A stretch of 42,526 bases of DNA from Bacteroidota bacterium (GCA_018818065.1 JAHISV010000005.1:1-42526); one strand, 5' to 3'; counted from the stretch's first letter, positions 24,950-34,420 are shown. Numbers and translations: made by a program. The notes: generated by a model not told the origin, from the sequence alone.

Positions 24950-25831
24950 ATGAGCGGAAAAGTTAAAAATACTATCATCCTTTTCATAATTCTACTAATT
25001 ATTGGTATTGGTGGGGCTGTTTACACTTACGTGTTGCAGAAGGGAAAAATTGATGAAAGGGAAAAGAAAATTGAAGATCTGATGATGTATCAGATGGATA
25101 CTGAAGCTCTGATTGAGCAATTGACGGTATTGAAAAAGAGAGTTGTTGAACTGGATTCAATTTTGGCATTGCGTAAATATAATATTCCGCAAAATTTATC
25201 TCAGTCAAGTTTTTATGATTTTGTTAATAAAGTTACTTTTTCTTTCTCTCCCAATTCCTTTGTTAACATTGAGTATGACCGGTTGGACAACTTAACTGAC
25301 TTCAGTTATTATGTTTTTCGACTTAGCGGGACAGCAGAATTTAACGATATTTATAAATTGATTTATGCTATAGAACAGAGTAAAGAATTAAAAAAAATAA
25401 TTGATGCGTCAATGAACAATTTTGTTAAAGTAGATGATGATAGAACACCTCATTATCTGGTTACATTTAATCTAACTGCGGCAATTTATTTTTCAGTTCA
25501 TGATAGATTTGCATCGGCGGAATTTGTAGAAAACAGACTTATTCCAAATCCGGTTTACGATATTTTCTATCCATTAATCAGGAATGAAATTCCACCTAAT
25601 ACTGATAATTTACTGGACGTTCAGGATGCATCACTTTTGGCACTTATACCCGATGGCGCTTTTTTGGCTGACCCTGAGGGCAATACTTTTCTTTTGTGGG
25701 AAGGCGATAGAGTATACCTGGGTTATTTGACAGAAATTGATTACGAAAAAAATTCAGTAGAATTCATATTGAATAAAGGCGGAATTATTGAAAAAATATC
25801 ACTCACACTTGAAAATTCAACGGAAAAATAA
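24950..25831 (+). CDS. PilO-PilP-like fusion, pilus alignment complex
   Basis: A 293-residue inner-membrane protein. A membrane helix at residues 8-27 is followed by a coiled coil (30-75) and a ferredoxin-like region to about 190, the plan of PilO. The C-terminal 70 residues (ALIPDGAFLADPEGNTFLLW, then GDRVYLGYLTEID and a final beta strand) resemble the PilP homology domain, which normally comes from a separate lipoprotein and binds the secretin. No separate pilP gene exists between this gene and the secretin. The PilP assignment rests on position and pattern only. Confidence 0.7.
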   Translation: MSGKVKNTIILFIILLIIGIGGAVYTYVLQKGKIDEREKKIEDLMMYQMDTEALIEQLTVLKKRVVELDSILALRKYNIPQNLSQSSFYDFVNKVTFSFSPNSFVNIEYDRLDNLTDFSYYVFRLSGTAEFNDIYKLIYAIEQSKELKKIIDASMNNFVKVDDDRTPHYLVTFNLTAAIYFSVHDRFASAEFVENRLIPNPVYDIFYPLIRNEIPPNTDNLLDVQDASLLALIPDGAFLADPEGNTFLLWEGDRVYLGYLTEIDYEKNSVEFILNKGGIIEKISLTLENSTEK

Positions 25832-25832
25832 A

Positions 25833-27143
25833 ATGAAATCATTATTTATACCACTGTTTTTACTTGCTCTCTCAATAACAATGTTGGGGCAAAGGGATTT
25901 GGAAAAACGACTTAGCGGATATGTCAATCCTGATGAGTTGGTCTCCCTGTCTGTAAGCATTCCTTTTGACCAGGCGATTGAGGTTCTAAGCAAAGTGAGC
26001 GAGAAATTAACTGGAAAGAAAATTGTTTCACTTACCGGAAAGACTGACCCCGTTGGGATTGAAATTGATAATCTCCCATATAAAAGAGCCTTAAATATTA
26101 TTGTTCAATACAACAGTTTGTTATCTGAAGAAAAAGACAACGTAATTATTGTTAAAAGGCCAACGGATAAGACTTCTGATTTGTCGGAAGAAATTTATGC
26201 GTCCGTTGATGAAAGGGAAGTTAAGATTACCGCTGTCTTTTTTGAGGCAAATGTTATTGATATGCGGGAGCGGGGTATTAACTGGCAGTTTGTACTCTCT
26301 GCTGCTGGAATTACTCTTGGTGGTGATATGACTACTTTTGGAGTTGCTTCATCGCAAGATGGTTCCGGGTTGTTAAGTTTTAAAGATCAGACTGCTTCAA
26401 CGACTACCAGCACTTCTACACAGACTCAGGCAAAAGCACCTGATTTTCAGGTTGGAACCCAAACACATTTTGAGATGGGCAAGTTTGTTGGTGATGCTCT
26501 TGGTATTTTTAAGTTTTTTGAATCTGAAAATCTTGGTGAAATTATTTCCAAACCATCAATTTCTGTCAGAAATAAAACTCAGGGCCGGATTCAGATTGGT
26601 TCAGATATATCAATTAAACAAAGAGATTTTGCAGGAAATATTATTGAACAATTTCAACCAACAGGTACAATTGTTGAAGTTACTCCATTTTTGTATACAG
26701 AGGATAATATTGATTACGTTTTGCTTAAGCTTAACCTGGAGCGTAGTTCGGCCACTGTGAACGCTTTAACTACAGAGATTGCAAAAACAATGGCAAATAC
26801 TGATGTGTTGTTGCTAAACGGAGAGGAGACTGTTATTGGTGGATTATATATTAATGATGAAACCAGCTCCAGAAGAGGAATTCCTATTCTTAAGGATTTA
26901 CCGTGGTGGTTCTTTGGGCTAAGATATCTTTTTGGGTATGATCAGCAAACAGTTACGAAGAAAGAAGTTATCATTCTTATAAAAGCAGAAATATTACCAA
27001 CTTTAAAAGAACGCGTTGATTTCAAAAGAAATAATAATTTGATAAAAGAACAGTATATGAAAGATGAAGAAGATGCAAAACGTTATAAAGTGAAGAAATC
27101 AGAAGAAGAGAATAATGCTGAAAATCTTGAAGAAATGGATTAG
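25833..27143 (+). CDS. pilQ: Type IV pilus secretin (PilQ/GspD family)
   Basis: A 436-residue outer-membrane secretin through which the pilus leaves the cell. It has a signal peptide (residues 1-18), a short STN-like N domain (about 30-105), then the secretin core with VKITAVFFEANV, FEMGKF, IISKPSISVRNK and VEVTPFLY. The closing signature is NGEETVIGGLYINDETSSRRGIPILKDLPW. It lacks AMIN and multiple N domains, so it is shorter than typical PilQ. The tail of 50 residues is charged (EEDAKRYKVKKSEEENN). I use ATG 25833, one base after the previous stop, because the upstream in-frame TTG would remove the signal peptide from the N-terminus. Confidence 0.9.
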   Translation: MKSLFIPLFLLALSITMLGQRDLEKRLSGYVNPDELVSLSVSIPFDQAIEVLSKVSEKLTGKKIVSLTGKTDPVGIEIDNLPYKRALNIIVQYNSLLSEEKDNVIIVKRPTDKTSDLSEEIYASVDEREVKITAVFFEANVIDMRERGINWQFVLSAAGITLGGDMTTFGVASSQDGSGLLSFKDQTASTTTSTSTQTQAKAPDFQVGTQTHFEMGKFVGDALGIFKFFESENLGEIISKPSISVRNKTQGRIQIGSDISIKQRDFAGNIIEQFQPTGTIVEVTPFLYTEDNIDYVLLKLNLERSSATVNALTTEIAKTMANTDVLLLNGEETVIGGLYINDETSSRRGIPILKDLPWWFFGLRYLFGYDQQTVTKKEVIILIKAEILPTLKERVDFKRNNNLIKEQYMKDEEDAKRYKVKKSEEENNAENLEEMD

Positions 27144-27149
27144 ACTGTT

Positions 27150-27521
27150 ATGGAATCAATACTAGTTGTCGATGACGACATAAATCTTTGTACTGTATTA
27201 TGCGAAGAATTAAATGAAATTGGATACGTTACGAATTATGTAACAAATGCCGATGAAGCCATACAATGTATCTCGGGGGAGCAAAAGTATGATTTGATAC
27301 TACTCGATCTTAAAATGCCGGATAAGGACGGATTCTATGTGTTGAATGCTATTAATGAAAATAAAATCAACATTAAAGTTATTGTTCTTACTGCCTACGC
27401 CGATGTAAAAAGTGCGATAGATTCCGCCCGCTTAGGGGCCGCTGATTTTATCAGTAAACCTTACGACCTTGATGAATTATTAATATCTGTTCGACGAGTA
27501 TTGCAGCAAGATGAAGATTAA
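27150..27521 (+). CDS. Single-domain response regulator (CheY-like)
   Basis: A 123-residue receiver without an output domain. Acidic D8-D10 cluster, phospho-acceptor D53 in LILLDLKMPDKDG, Thr in LTAYAD and Lys in FISKPYDLDEL are all present. It starts seven bases after the secretin gene and overlaps the hybrid kinase gene by 11 bases. It is therefore likely to take phosphate from that kinase and act by protein contact, possibly on the pilus machinery (inference). Confidence 0.92.
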   Translation: MESILVVDDDINLCTVLCEELNEIGYVTNYVTNADEAIQCISGEQKYDLILLDLKMPDKDGFYVLNAINENKINIKVIVLTAYADVKSAIDSARLGAADFISKPYDLDELLISVRRVLQQDED

Positions 27522-30500
27522 TCTAAGATTACTCTTAATCACTTTTAGCATTATAGTTGTAATATCTGTTACTTCTACCCTCGTTTTTTTCTCAGTTACC
27601 AACACAATACTTCAATCGAAATTATCAAACAGTTTTCTAAAGTCTTCTTACGATTTTGTTCTTGCTTTCCAAACAGAAATAGGAAATATTAATAAGGAAT
27701 ACGCAGAACTGAGCGTTAACGAGAGTGAATTTAGTATAATTGATATTGATACAACTAACCTCGATTTTATTTTTATTGTTGATGAAAGTTACCAAATTGA
27801 AAGAAATTCGATGAGATTCAGCAGTAACTCCTTATTAAATTTTTCATCCTTTCAGCTGGGTAAATTTGTAGAAAATAACCCGAATCTCATTCTTTTCTAT
27901 TCACAAGAAAATAACAAGCAGGTATACTACGGGAAAATAATAAATGAAAAATTTTTGAATCAAATGGCTGAAAAATCCCGTGTAGAAATTATGCTGCTTG
28001 TTAACGATACTCCTTATGAGTATTCAAACTCAACATTAACGAATCAGCAGCTGCCATCCCTAGTCCAAATTTCCAAATCATTAAAAGACCAGCCGGATTT
28101 TTCTGTTTATAGCGAGGAGTTACTTTCGACGGTATTTTTCGCAACTATTTATTCGTTCAATTCTGCCTATCTATCACAAAATGAGATAAAATTTTTATTA
28201 CATACAACAAGCATCGAAGCATTTGAGGTTAGAGACCAAATGGGTGTTATTATGCTTGTTTTGATAGTAACCGGTGTCGCTCTCTCGCTTATATTTGTCT
28301 TATTGTTTACTACAAAGTTGCGCAAGCAAATATCGTATTTAAGTGAAGCTGCCGAACATGCCAGTAAAGGAGATTTTAACAGAAAAGTATCAATAGTTTC
28401 CAAAGATGAATTAGGACTCTTGGCCAAGGCATTTAATAAAATGCTATCTGAGTTGCGGCAAAAAGAAAAGAGAGAGAAGGAATACGCTGAGTTTTTAACA
28501 TTATTGAATCAGAACCCTACGCTTAATGAAATTGCCGAAGAATCTTTGAAAGTTATTTTGAAAGAGCTGGGCATGAATTATGGGGCTTTTTTCACTCTCA
28601 CTTCAGATAAAACAGAAATGGTAAGTGCCCTTGGCTACAATGACAAAACAAGAATGCATATATCTAACGAATCCGAAATAAAGTCCGCAATTTCTGAAGG
28701 CAAAATTATTGAAATCGATTTATCGAAAGAGAAAATTAAAATCAATACGGGTTTGGAAATTGTTGAGATTAAATATGCATTAGTAGTTCCAATAACATAT
28801 CATCGAAAAGTAATTGCGGTTATAGAAATAGCTTCTAATTCGTCTCCCCAAATGTCACCTGTTGATTATATAAATTTAATACATGATCAACTGGCGGTGG
28901 GAATAGCTAATGCGGATACCTACAGCAAGTTAGAGATATCGGTTGAAGAATTAAAAAAATTAAATGTGCAATACCTTAAACAGAACGAAAGAATAACAGA
29001 TAAGAATGAGCAATTAGTGAAATTGCACACAGAAATAAAACAAAAAGCCGAAGAGCTTGAGAAAGAAAAAAATAAAGCTGAAGAGATGACGGTTTTAAAA
29101 TCACAGTTCCTGGCCAGTGTTTCGCATGAATTAAGAACGCCATTAAATTCAATAATAGGATTAACAGAACTAATTCTTAAAGATGAGTTGCATGATGGAA
29201 ACACAAAAAAAAGATTGAACGTAGTGTTTCGCAACGGCAAAAAACTATTGAGTTTGATTAATAATATTTTGGATTATCTTAAAATTGAATCCGGCAAAAC
29301 AAATATTAAAAAGGATAGTTTTCTTCTTTCCGCTTTATTGCGTGAAATTGAACAATTTTTTGAGCCATTAGTTAAGGATAAAGACTTAACCTTTATTATT
29401 GATTACAAACCAGTAAGTGATTTGCTTTTGATTTCTGACCGAAGGAAACTTGAACAAATATTAATTAATCTTATTGGAAACGCAGTTAAGTTTACTAGTA
29501 AAGGGCAAGTCACGTTGTCCATTCGTTTACTTGGTGAATCTGAGTTGAAAATGACTGTCAGGGATACTGGTATTGGAATTAAGGAAGAGGACTTAGCCAT
29601 AATATTTGATGAGTTCAGGCAGGCAGATGGTGGAATTAGCAGGCGATATGAAGGGACCGGACTTGGTCTTACTATTTCTTCAAATTATGCCAGATTATTA
29701 GGCGGCGAGCTTTATGCAGATAGTGAATATGGGAAAGGCTCCGACTTCCACCTATTATTGAAGAATACCCCTATAGAAGAAATTGAGTTTTATGAGCACA
29801 CTAAATTTACCAAGTTTACTGAAACTGCTGATAAAAAAAATCTTTCCCCAGACGTAATTCTAGTTGTAGAAAATCCTGACACTGAAAAAATGTTAAAAGA
29901 TTATCTGGAGCTTAACAATTTTTGTGTTAGTGTTATAAAAAATGAAAATGAATTGTTTGCTCAATTTTGGAATTCAATAAAATTGATTGTTATTGATCAA
30001 AACATATCGCTTGCAAATAACTGGCAACTCCTGTGCCGGCTTAAAAAATCGGAGACTTTTGCTAAAGTACCAGTAACAATGGTTTGTATTAACGAGTCAT
30101 TAAAACTTGGATATGGGTTTGCAGTTTATGACTATTTTATGAACGAAATGGATGATAAATTATTAGAAAGAATTATCAAAGAATATGCTGCATTATTCAC
30201 TAAGAAAACCCCATCACTTTTTTATCTGTCTGATCATCCGGAGATAACTGAAGAAAGTATCAATGAATATAAAGTGAAATCGGTTAGCTTTGATGAATAT
30301 CATTTGTCAGATATTAGTGCAGATGCTGACCTTATTGTAATAAATTCCACTAGTAATTCCAGCAAGGTAATTAAAATAATAGATGAGATTAAGCACTTTC
30401 CAAAAACAAAAAACATTCCCATATTGTGTAGACTTATTGAATTTACTGGCGAAATACAGAGTCAATGGGCTAATGAATTAAATGAAGTAATGATATCAAA

Positions 30501-30999
30501 AGCTCATCATCCATTAGATGTTCTTAAGGTACTGAGAGATAGATTAACTGTTTATTTTGATGACGGAATAACTGAGGCTAATATTGATGTGCCAGCGGAG
30601 GTAGCGGTACCCGGGAAGTATATTCAGGTGATAGATCGCAGAATAATGATTGTTGATGATGACCCGGATGCACTTTACACTATTGGAGAGATATTATCAG
30701 AAATAAACGTCGAATATATTACTGCATCAAATGGTGTTGAATGTCTTTCTAAATTGAACAATATGCGTCCGAGTATTATATTAATGGATATTATGATGCC
30801 ACAAATGAATGGTTTTGAAACAATTGGAAGAATAAAGTCCATAAAAGAACTCTCTCAAATTCCTATTATTGCGCTTACTGCTTATGCAATGCTTGAAAAC
30901 AAAGATATTATTGAAAAACATGGGTTTGTTGATCTGATAACAAAACCAGTGAACAGTGAAGAGCTTCACCAAAAAATTAAAAACTATATTGGTGCTTAA
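27511..30999 (+). CDS. Hybrid sensor histidine kinase with three receiver-like domains
   Basis: A 1162-residue membrane kinase. Helices at residues 8-28 and 245-267 flank a periplasmic sensor of about 215 residues. A HAMP domain (270-320), a GAF-like domain (330-470) and a coiled coil (475-528) follow. The HisKA domain has H539 in SHELRTPLN, and HATPase covers about 640-755 (NLIGNAVKF, DTGIGI, GTGLGL). Next come two receiver-like domains that look degenerate: the first keeps an Asp in LIVIDQN, the second has Asn in LIVINST. A complete C-terminal receiver has D1093 in LMDIMMPQMNG. The gene lies in the pilus transcript between two small receivers. Confidence 0.88.
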   Translation: MKINLRLLLITFSIIVVISVTSTLVFFSVTNTILQSKLSNSFLKSSYDFVLAFQTEIGNINKEYAELSVNESEFSIIDIDTTNLDFIFIVDESYQIERNSMRFSSNSLLNFSSFQLGKFVENNPNLILFYSQENNKQVYYGKIINEKFLNQMAEKSRVEIMLLVNDTPYEYSNSTLTNQQLPSLVQISKSLKDQPDFSVYSEELLSTVFFATIYSFNSAYLSQNEIKFLLHTTSIEAFEVRDQMGVIMLVLIVTGVALSLIFVLLFTTKLRKQISYLSEAAEHASKGDFNRKVSIVSKDELGLLAKAFNKMLSELRQKEKREKEYAEFLTLLNQNPTLNEIAEESLKVILKELGMNYGAFFTLTSDKTEMVSALGYNDKTRMHISNESEIKSAISEGKIIEIDLSKEKIKINTGLEIVEIKYALVVPITYHRKVIAVIEIASNSSPQMSPVDYINLIHDQLAVGIANADTYSKLEISVEELKKLNVQYLKQNERITDKNEQLVKLHTEIKQKAEELEKEKNKAEEMTVLKSQFLASVSHELRTPLNSIIGLTELILKDELHDGNTKKRLNVVFRNGKKLLSLINNILDYLKIESGKTNIKKDSFLLSALLREIEQFFEPLVKDKDLTFIIDYKPVSDLLLISDRRKLEQILINLIGNAVKFTSKGQVTLSIRLLGESELKMTVRDTGIGIKEEDLAIIFDEFRQADGGISRRYEGTGLGLTISSNYARLLGGELYADSEYGKGSDFHLLLKNTPIEEIEFYEHTKFTKFTETADKKNLSPDVILVVENPDTEKMLKDYLELNNFCVSVIKNENELFAQFWNSIKLIVIDQNISLANNWQLLCRLKKSETFAKVPVTMVCINESLKLGYGFAVYDYFMNEMDDKLLERIIKEYAALFTKKTPSLFYLSDHPEITEESINEYKVKSVSFDEYHLSDISADADLIVINSTSNSSKVIKIIDEIKHFPKTKNIPILCRLIEFTGEIQSQWANELNEVMISKAHHPLDVLKVLRDRLTVYFDDGITEANIDVPAEVAVPGKYIQVIDRRIMIVDDDPDALYTIGEILSEINVEYITASNGVECLSKLNNMRPSIILMDIMMPQMNGFETIGRIKSIKELSQIPIIALTAYAMLENKDIIEKHGFVDLITKPVNSEELHQKIKNYIGA

Positions 31000-31001
31000 T
31001 T

Positions 31002-31667
31002 ATGAATCGTATTTTAGTAATTGATGATATGCCGGATAATGTTTTTATTCTACAAGATAGACTTGAAAGAGAAGGTTATGAAATATTAACTGCATATGAT
31101 GGCATTGCAGGTTTAGAAAAAGCAAAGTTGGAATTACCGGATTTAATACTCCTGGATATAATGATGCCAGGTATGTCTGGCTTGGAAGTTTGTGAAAAGT
31201 TAGTAAATGATGATGAGACTAAACTAATTCCGATTATACTGGTTACAGCTCTTGTTGAAGTAAAGGACCTGGAAATTGGATTAAAGGTAGGAGCGTTTGA
31301 CTATATAAAGAAACCTTTTAATAAAGTAGAATTAATTGCAAGAGTTAGATCGGCTCTTAGATTTAGCGAAAGCAATAAAGTGATGCTGGAGATGGAAAAG
31401 ATTAGAACCTTTGCTGCGACAGTTATTACAGCAAACCATGAGATTAAGCAACCACTAACACTCATTAACCTTAGTTTGGCTGCCATTAAACGGGAACTTG
31501 GTAAAGATCCGATTTCGAAGGAGGCCATTAATAAAAAAATTCAATTTATAGAAACAGCAGGGAAGAACATTGTAGATGTACTTGATAAGTTAAGTTCTAT
31601 TAGGCGTCCCGAATTTACAAACTACGTAAACAATATGAGTATGATTGACCTGGATTCTGACAAATAA
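31002..31667 (+). CDS. Response regulator with a C-terminal DHp-like helix pair
   Basis: A 221-residue protein. The receiver (1-122) has D8/D9, phospho-acceptor D52 in LLDIMMPGMSG and Lys in YIKKPFN. The rest resembles a HisKA dimerisation/phosphotransfer domain: a linker helix, then FAATVITANHEIKQPLTLI with H146 in the NHE-KQPL pattern, and a second helix (KIQFIETAGKNIVDVLDKL). No ATPase domain follows. It could be a phosphotransfer protein or a dimer scaffold. It lies two bases after the hybrid kinase gene and its stop abuts the stop of the convergent gene. Confidence 0.78.
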   Translation: MNRILVIDDMPDNVFILQDRLEREGYEILTAYDGIAGLEKAKLELPDLILLDIMMPGMSGLEVCEKLVNDDETKLIPIILVTALVEVKDLEIGLKVGAFDYIKKPFNKVELIARVRSALRFSESNKVMLEMEKIRTFAATVITANHEIKQPLTLINLSLAAIKRELGKDPISKEAINKKIQFIETAGKNIVDVLDKLSSIRRPEFTNYVNNMSMIDLDSDK

Positions 31668-33071
31668 TCAGCTGGTTACCTTATTAACAAGATGCAGCAA
31701 ATCATCAAATTTATATGGTTTTCTTAGGGCAACATTAATCTTATATTCACTTTCAAGTTCGTGAAGGTTTTCCCCGGTAGACCCGGTTGCCAGTATTATA
31801 GGAATTTTAAGTCCTAAATTATGCAGCTCCAATATACATTCCAGCCCATCCATGTTCGGCATTTTTTTATCAATAATTAAAGCATCAAAGTACGGAAAAT
31901 TCTTAACTGCTTCTATTACCTCTAATCCATCTTTAACTGCGCTTACCTGAAGTCCATGAGATTCAAATAGGTCTTTCAGTAATTCTCTTAATGTATCTTC
32001 ATCTTCAGCGATAAGAATTTTTTTGGGCTCATCAATAATAATGGATTTACTCTGTTCAAGCACAGGCAAGGAAATCTCAAATGTTGTCCCTGTACCCTTT
32101 ATACTCTCAACTTTTATTTTACCATTATGTTTTTCGATAATTGATTTCACATTATTCAATCCAATTCCAGACACTAAATCCTTATCGCGTGTAGAAAATG
32201 AAGGATTGAATATTTTATCAAGATGTGTTTCATCAATTCCGTGTCCGGTATCAATTATTCTGACAAATAACATTCTTTGTGCTTTATAAGAAGAGTCGTC
32301 GGCATCAACAGGCAAGCATTGTGTCGCAGCCAGTTTTATTTCTCCATTACCTAAAATTGCTTCTTTAGAATTTATCAACAAGTTATATATAGAGCGGTAT
32401 AAATCAGTATAGTTCCCTAAGATTTTTGGCAAACCATACTGGATTTCGGTTGTAAGTTTAATTCTGTCTGGAAGGAACAATTTGAATGATACAGATATTT
32501 CTTCCAGTAAGGAATTCATATCAATCTGACTTTTAAAGGTGTTAGTTTCTGTGCTTTTCTTTAATACAGAAGAAATGATATCAAGTGCTCTGTTGGAGCT
32601 GTTTTCAATAATTCCCAATAGTTTTGCTTTAGAAATCACTTGATTTTCGGAATGTTTTAAAAGATCAATGCTATTAATAATATTAGTAAATATGTTATTC
32701 AAATCATGTGCAATAGCTCGTATTGTTAACCTTGATGGTTCTCCCGCTGGCTTTTCGTGGGCATTCTCAAGCGTAATCAGAAAACCTTCAAGTTCTTCCT
32801 CCAGGACGATTGGAGAAAGCTTAATGATCATTTTTAGTTTTTCTGAAAAATAATTTTGTGTGATTTTCGTGATAGAAGGTTTAATATCCAGCAGTTCTGG
32901 AATGGAATCGTTTGCTGTTACGGTATTGAACAAATCATCAAATAATTTGTTCTTATAAACAATTGTTAGTTCTTTATTAGTTATAAGCAAGGGTCCATTA
33001 TAAATTTTTATCAGTTGAGAGATTAACTCTTTGTTCTGGTTTAGTTTATTTTCAGTGTTGTTGGTAATCAT
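31668..33071 (-). CDS. Soluble hybrid histidine kinase (PAS-HisKA-HATPase-REC)
   Basis: A 467-residue cytoplasmic kinase without membrane helices. A PAS-like domain covers about residues 20-105. H122 lies in AIAHDLNNIF, the NtrB-like H box. The ATPase shows NLLINSKEAI, DTGHGID and SGIGLNNVKSII. A C-terminal receiver (350-467) has D401 in LIIDKKMPNMDG and Lys in LRKPYKF. The start overlaps the stop of the NtrC-type gene by four bases (ATGA), so the two form a cognate pair. The end abuts the plus-strand receiver gene at 31667 with no gap. Confidence 0.9.
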   Translation of the reverse strand: MITNNTENKLNQNKELISQLIKIYNGPLLITNKELTIVYKNKLFDDLFNTVTANDSIPELLDIKPSITKITQNYFSEKLKMIIKLSPIVLEEELEGFLITLENAHEKPAGEPSRLTIRAIAHDLNNIFTNIINSIDLLKHSENQVISKAKLLGIIENSSNRALDIISSVLKKSTETNTFKSQIDMNSLLEEISVSFKLFLPDRIKLTTEIQYGLPKILGNYTDLYRSIYNLLINSKEAILGNGEIKLAATQCLPVDADDSSYKAQRMLFVRIIDTGHGIDETHLDKIFNPSFSTRDKDLVSGIGLNNVKSIIEKHNGKIKVESIKGTGTTFEISLPVLEQSKSIIIDEPKKILIAEDEDTLRELLKDLFESHGLQVSAVKDGLEVIEAVKNFPYFDALIIDKKMPNMDGLECILELHNLGLKIPIILATGSTGENLHELESEYKINVALRKPYKFDDLLHLVNKVTS

Positions 33072-34420
33072 GATTTCAGGTTGTATTTCTTTATTTTGGA
33101 ATATAGTGTTTTTTGACTGATGCCCAGGGATCTTGCCGAATACTCACGATTCCAATCGAATTGTTCAAGAGTATTCTTTATTAAAAATAATTCATACTCT
33201 TCAATTGTACCTAACTGTGGCAAAGAGGGAGTCGCCGAAACATCCTTCTTAACAAAATCAGGGAGTGCCAAATCACCTACCTGAATGGAGTCTGAATCGG
33301 AAAAGATGAGAGATCTTTCAATTATGTGCTCCAACTCTCTTACATTTCCGGGGAAACTATAATTTTTTAATGCCATTTTAGTCTCAGGTGAAAGTACTTT
33401 TGCAGAATTGTATGGAAGTTTTTTCTCCATAAAATATTTGGTTAGTAGTAAGATATCATCTTCTCTCTCTCTGAGCGGAGGTATTGTGAGGGTTATTACA
33501 TTAAGTCTAAAAAGAAGGTCGTGTCTAAAATTACCAATCTCAGCCTCTTCCATTAGATTTTTATTTGTAGCGCCAATAACCTTCACGTTCGATCTCAAGT
33601 TAGACACACCGCCAATTCTTCTAAACTCACCTTTTTCAAGGAATCTTAGTAATTTCGGTTGTAACGAAAGACTTAGCTCGCCAATTTCATCTAAAAACAG
33701 GGTGCCACCATCGGCAATTTCAACAAGTCCTTGTTTTTTTGTCTTAGCGTCAGTGAATGCGCCTTTCTCATACCCGAATAATTCACTTTCAATTAACTGG
33801 TCAGGCAGTGATGCGCAATTGATAGCAACGAATGGTTTGTTGTTTCTTTCGGAATTATTATGAATAAATTCTGCAAATAATTCTTTACCTGTTCCTGTCT
33901 CTCCTTGTAAAAGAATGTTAGAAAACGATTTGGCGGCTCTCTCCGAAAGATTTATCACGTTCTTTATAGCTTTGCTTTCTCCAACTATTTTACCAGGAGT
34001 TGACTGACTGACTTTGGAAGATAGAATCTGATTTGTTACAAGAAGGTTTTTGTGTTCTAGAGCTCGTTTTATTGTTATTCGGAGGTGCCCGAATTCATAG
34101 GGTTTGGGAATAAAATCATAAGCTCCTTGTTGAATGCAATTAATTGCCGTTCTTATCTCGGATCTTGCCGTAAGTATGATGACCTGAGTGAAAGGATGTT
34201 CTTCTTTCGCATATTTTAATACCTCTTCACCAGAAACTTCTCGCATTTCCAGATCAAGCAAAAGGAGATCGTAATTTTCATTTTTAAGACCATTGATGGC
34301 ATCTTTGCCATCATAAACAATATCAACCCGGTACCCGTCAGTTACCAACTCCTCTTTAAGAAGGTAACAAAGTGCCTCGTCATCATCGGCAATAAGTATT
34401 CGTGAGTCTTCGGGATTCAT
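33068..34420 (-). CDS. NtrC-family sigma-54-type activator
   Basis: A 450-residue regulator. The receiver has D56 in LLLLDLEMR, where Arg replaces the usual Pro. The AAA+ domain (about residues 140-370) has Walker A GETGTGKE, Walker B GGTLFLDEIGELS and arginine-finger segments (FRHDLLFRLNV). The Fis-type helix-turn-helix is at the C-terminus (SARSLGISQKTLYSKIKKY). The sigma-54 contact loop reads GAFTDA at about residue 219 instead of the common GAFTGA. It is first in a two-gene operon with the hybrid kinase. The adjacent pilus cluster is a possible target, as NtrC-type regulators control pilins in several bacteria. Confidence 0.92.
   Translation of the reverse strand: MNPEDSRILIADDDEALCYLLKEELVTDGYRVDIVYDGKDAINGLKNENYDLLLLDLEMREVSGEEVLKYAKEEHPFTQVIILTARSEIRTAINCIQQGAYDFIPKPYEFGHLRITIKRALEHKNLLVTNQILSSKVSQSTPGKIVGESKAIKNVINLSERAAKSFSNILLQGETGTGKELFAEFIHNNSERNNKPFVAINCASLPDQLIESELFGYEKGAFTDAKTKKQGLVEIADGGTLFLDEIGELSLSLQPKLLRFLEKGEFRRIGGVSNLRSNVKVIGATNKNLMEEAEIGNFRHDLLFRLNVITLTIPPLREREDDILLLTKYFMEKKLPYNSAKVLSPETKMALKNYSFPGNVRELEHIIERSLIFSDSDSIQVGDLALPDFVKKDVSATPSLPQLGTIEEYELFLIKNTLEQFDWNREYSARSLGISQKTLYSKIKKYNLKS

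Noticed and set aside
24565..24987. 140-codon minus-strand frame
   Set aside because: It is antisense to the end of the PilM-PilN-like gene and crosses its junction with the next gene, with no ribosome site or domain.
17762..27143. Classical type II secretion system
   Set aside because: A PilT-type retraction ATPase and dedicated pilin-like genes are present, while GspC, GspG-K and similar genes are absent, so a type IV pilus fits better.
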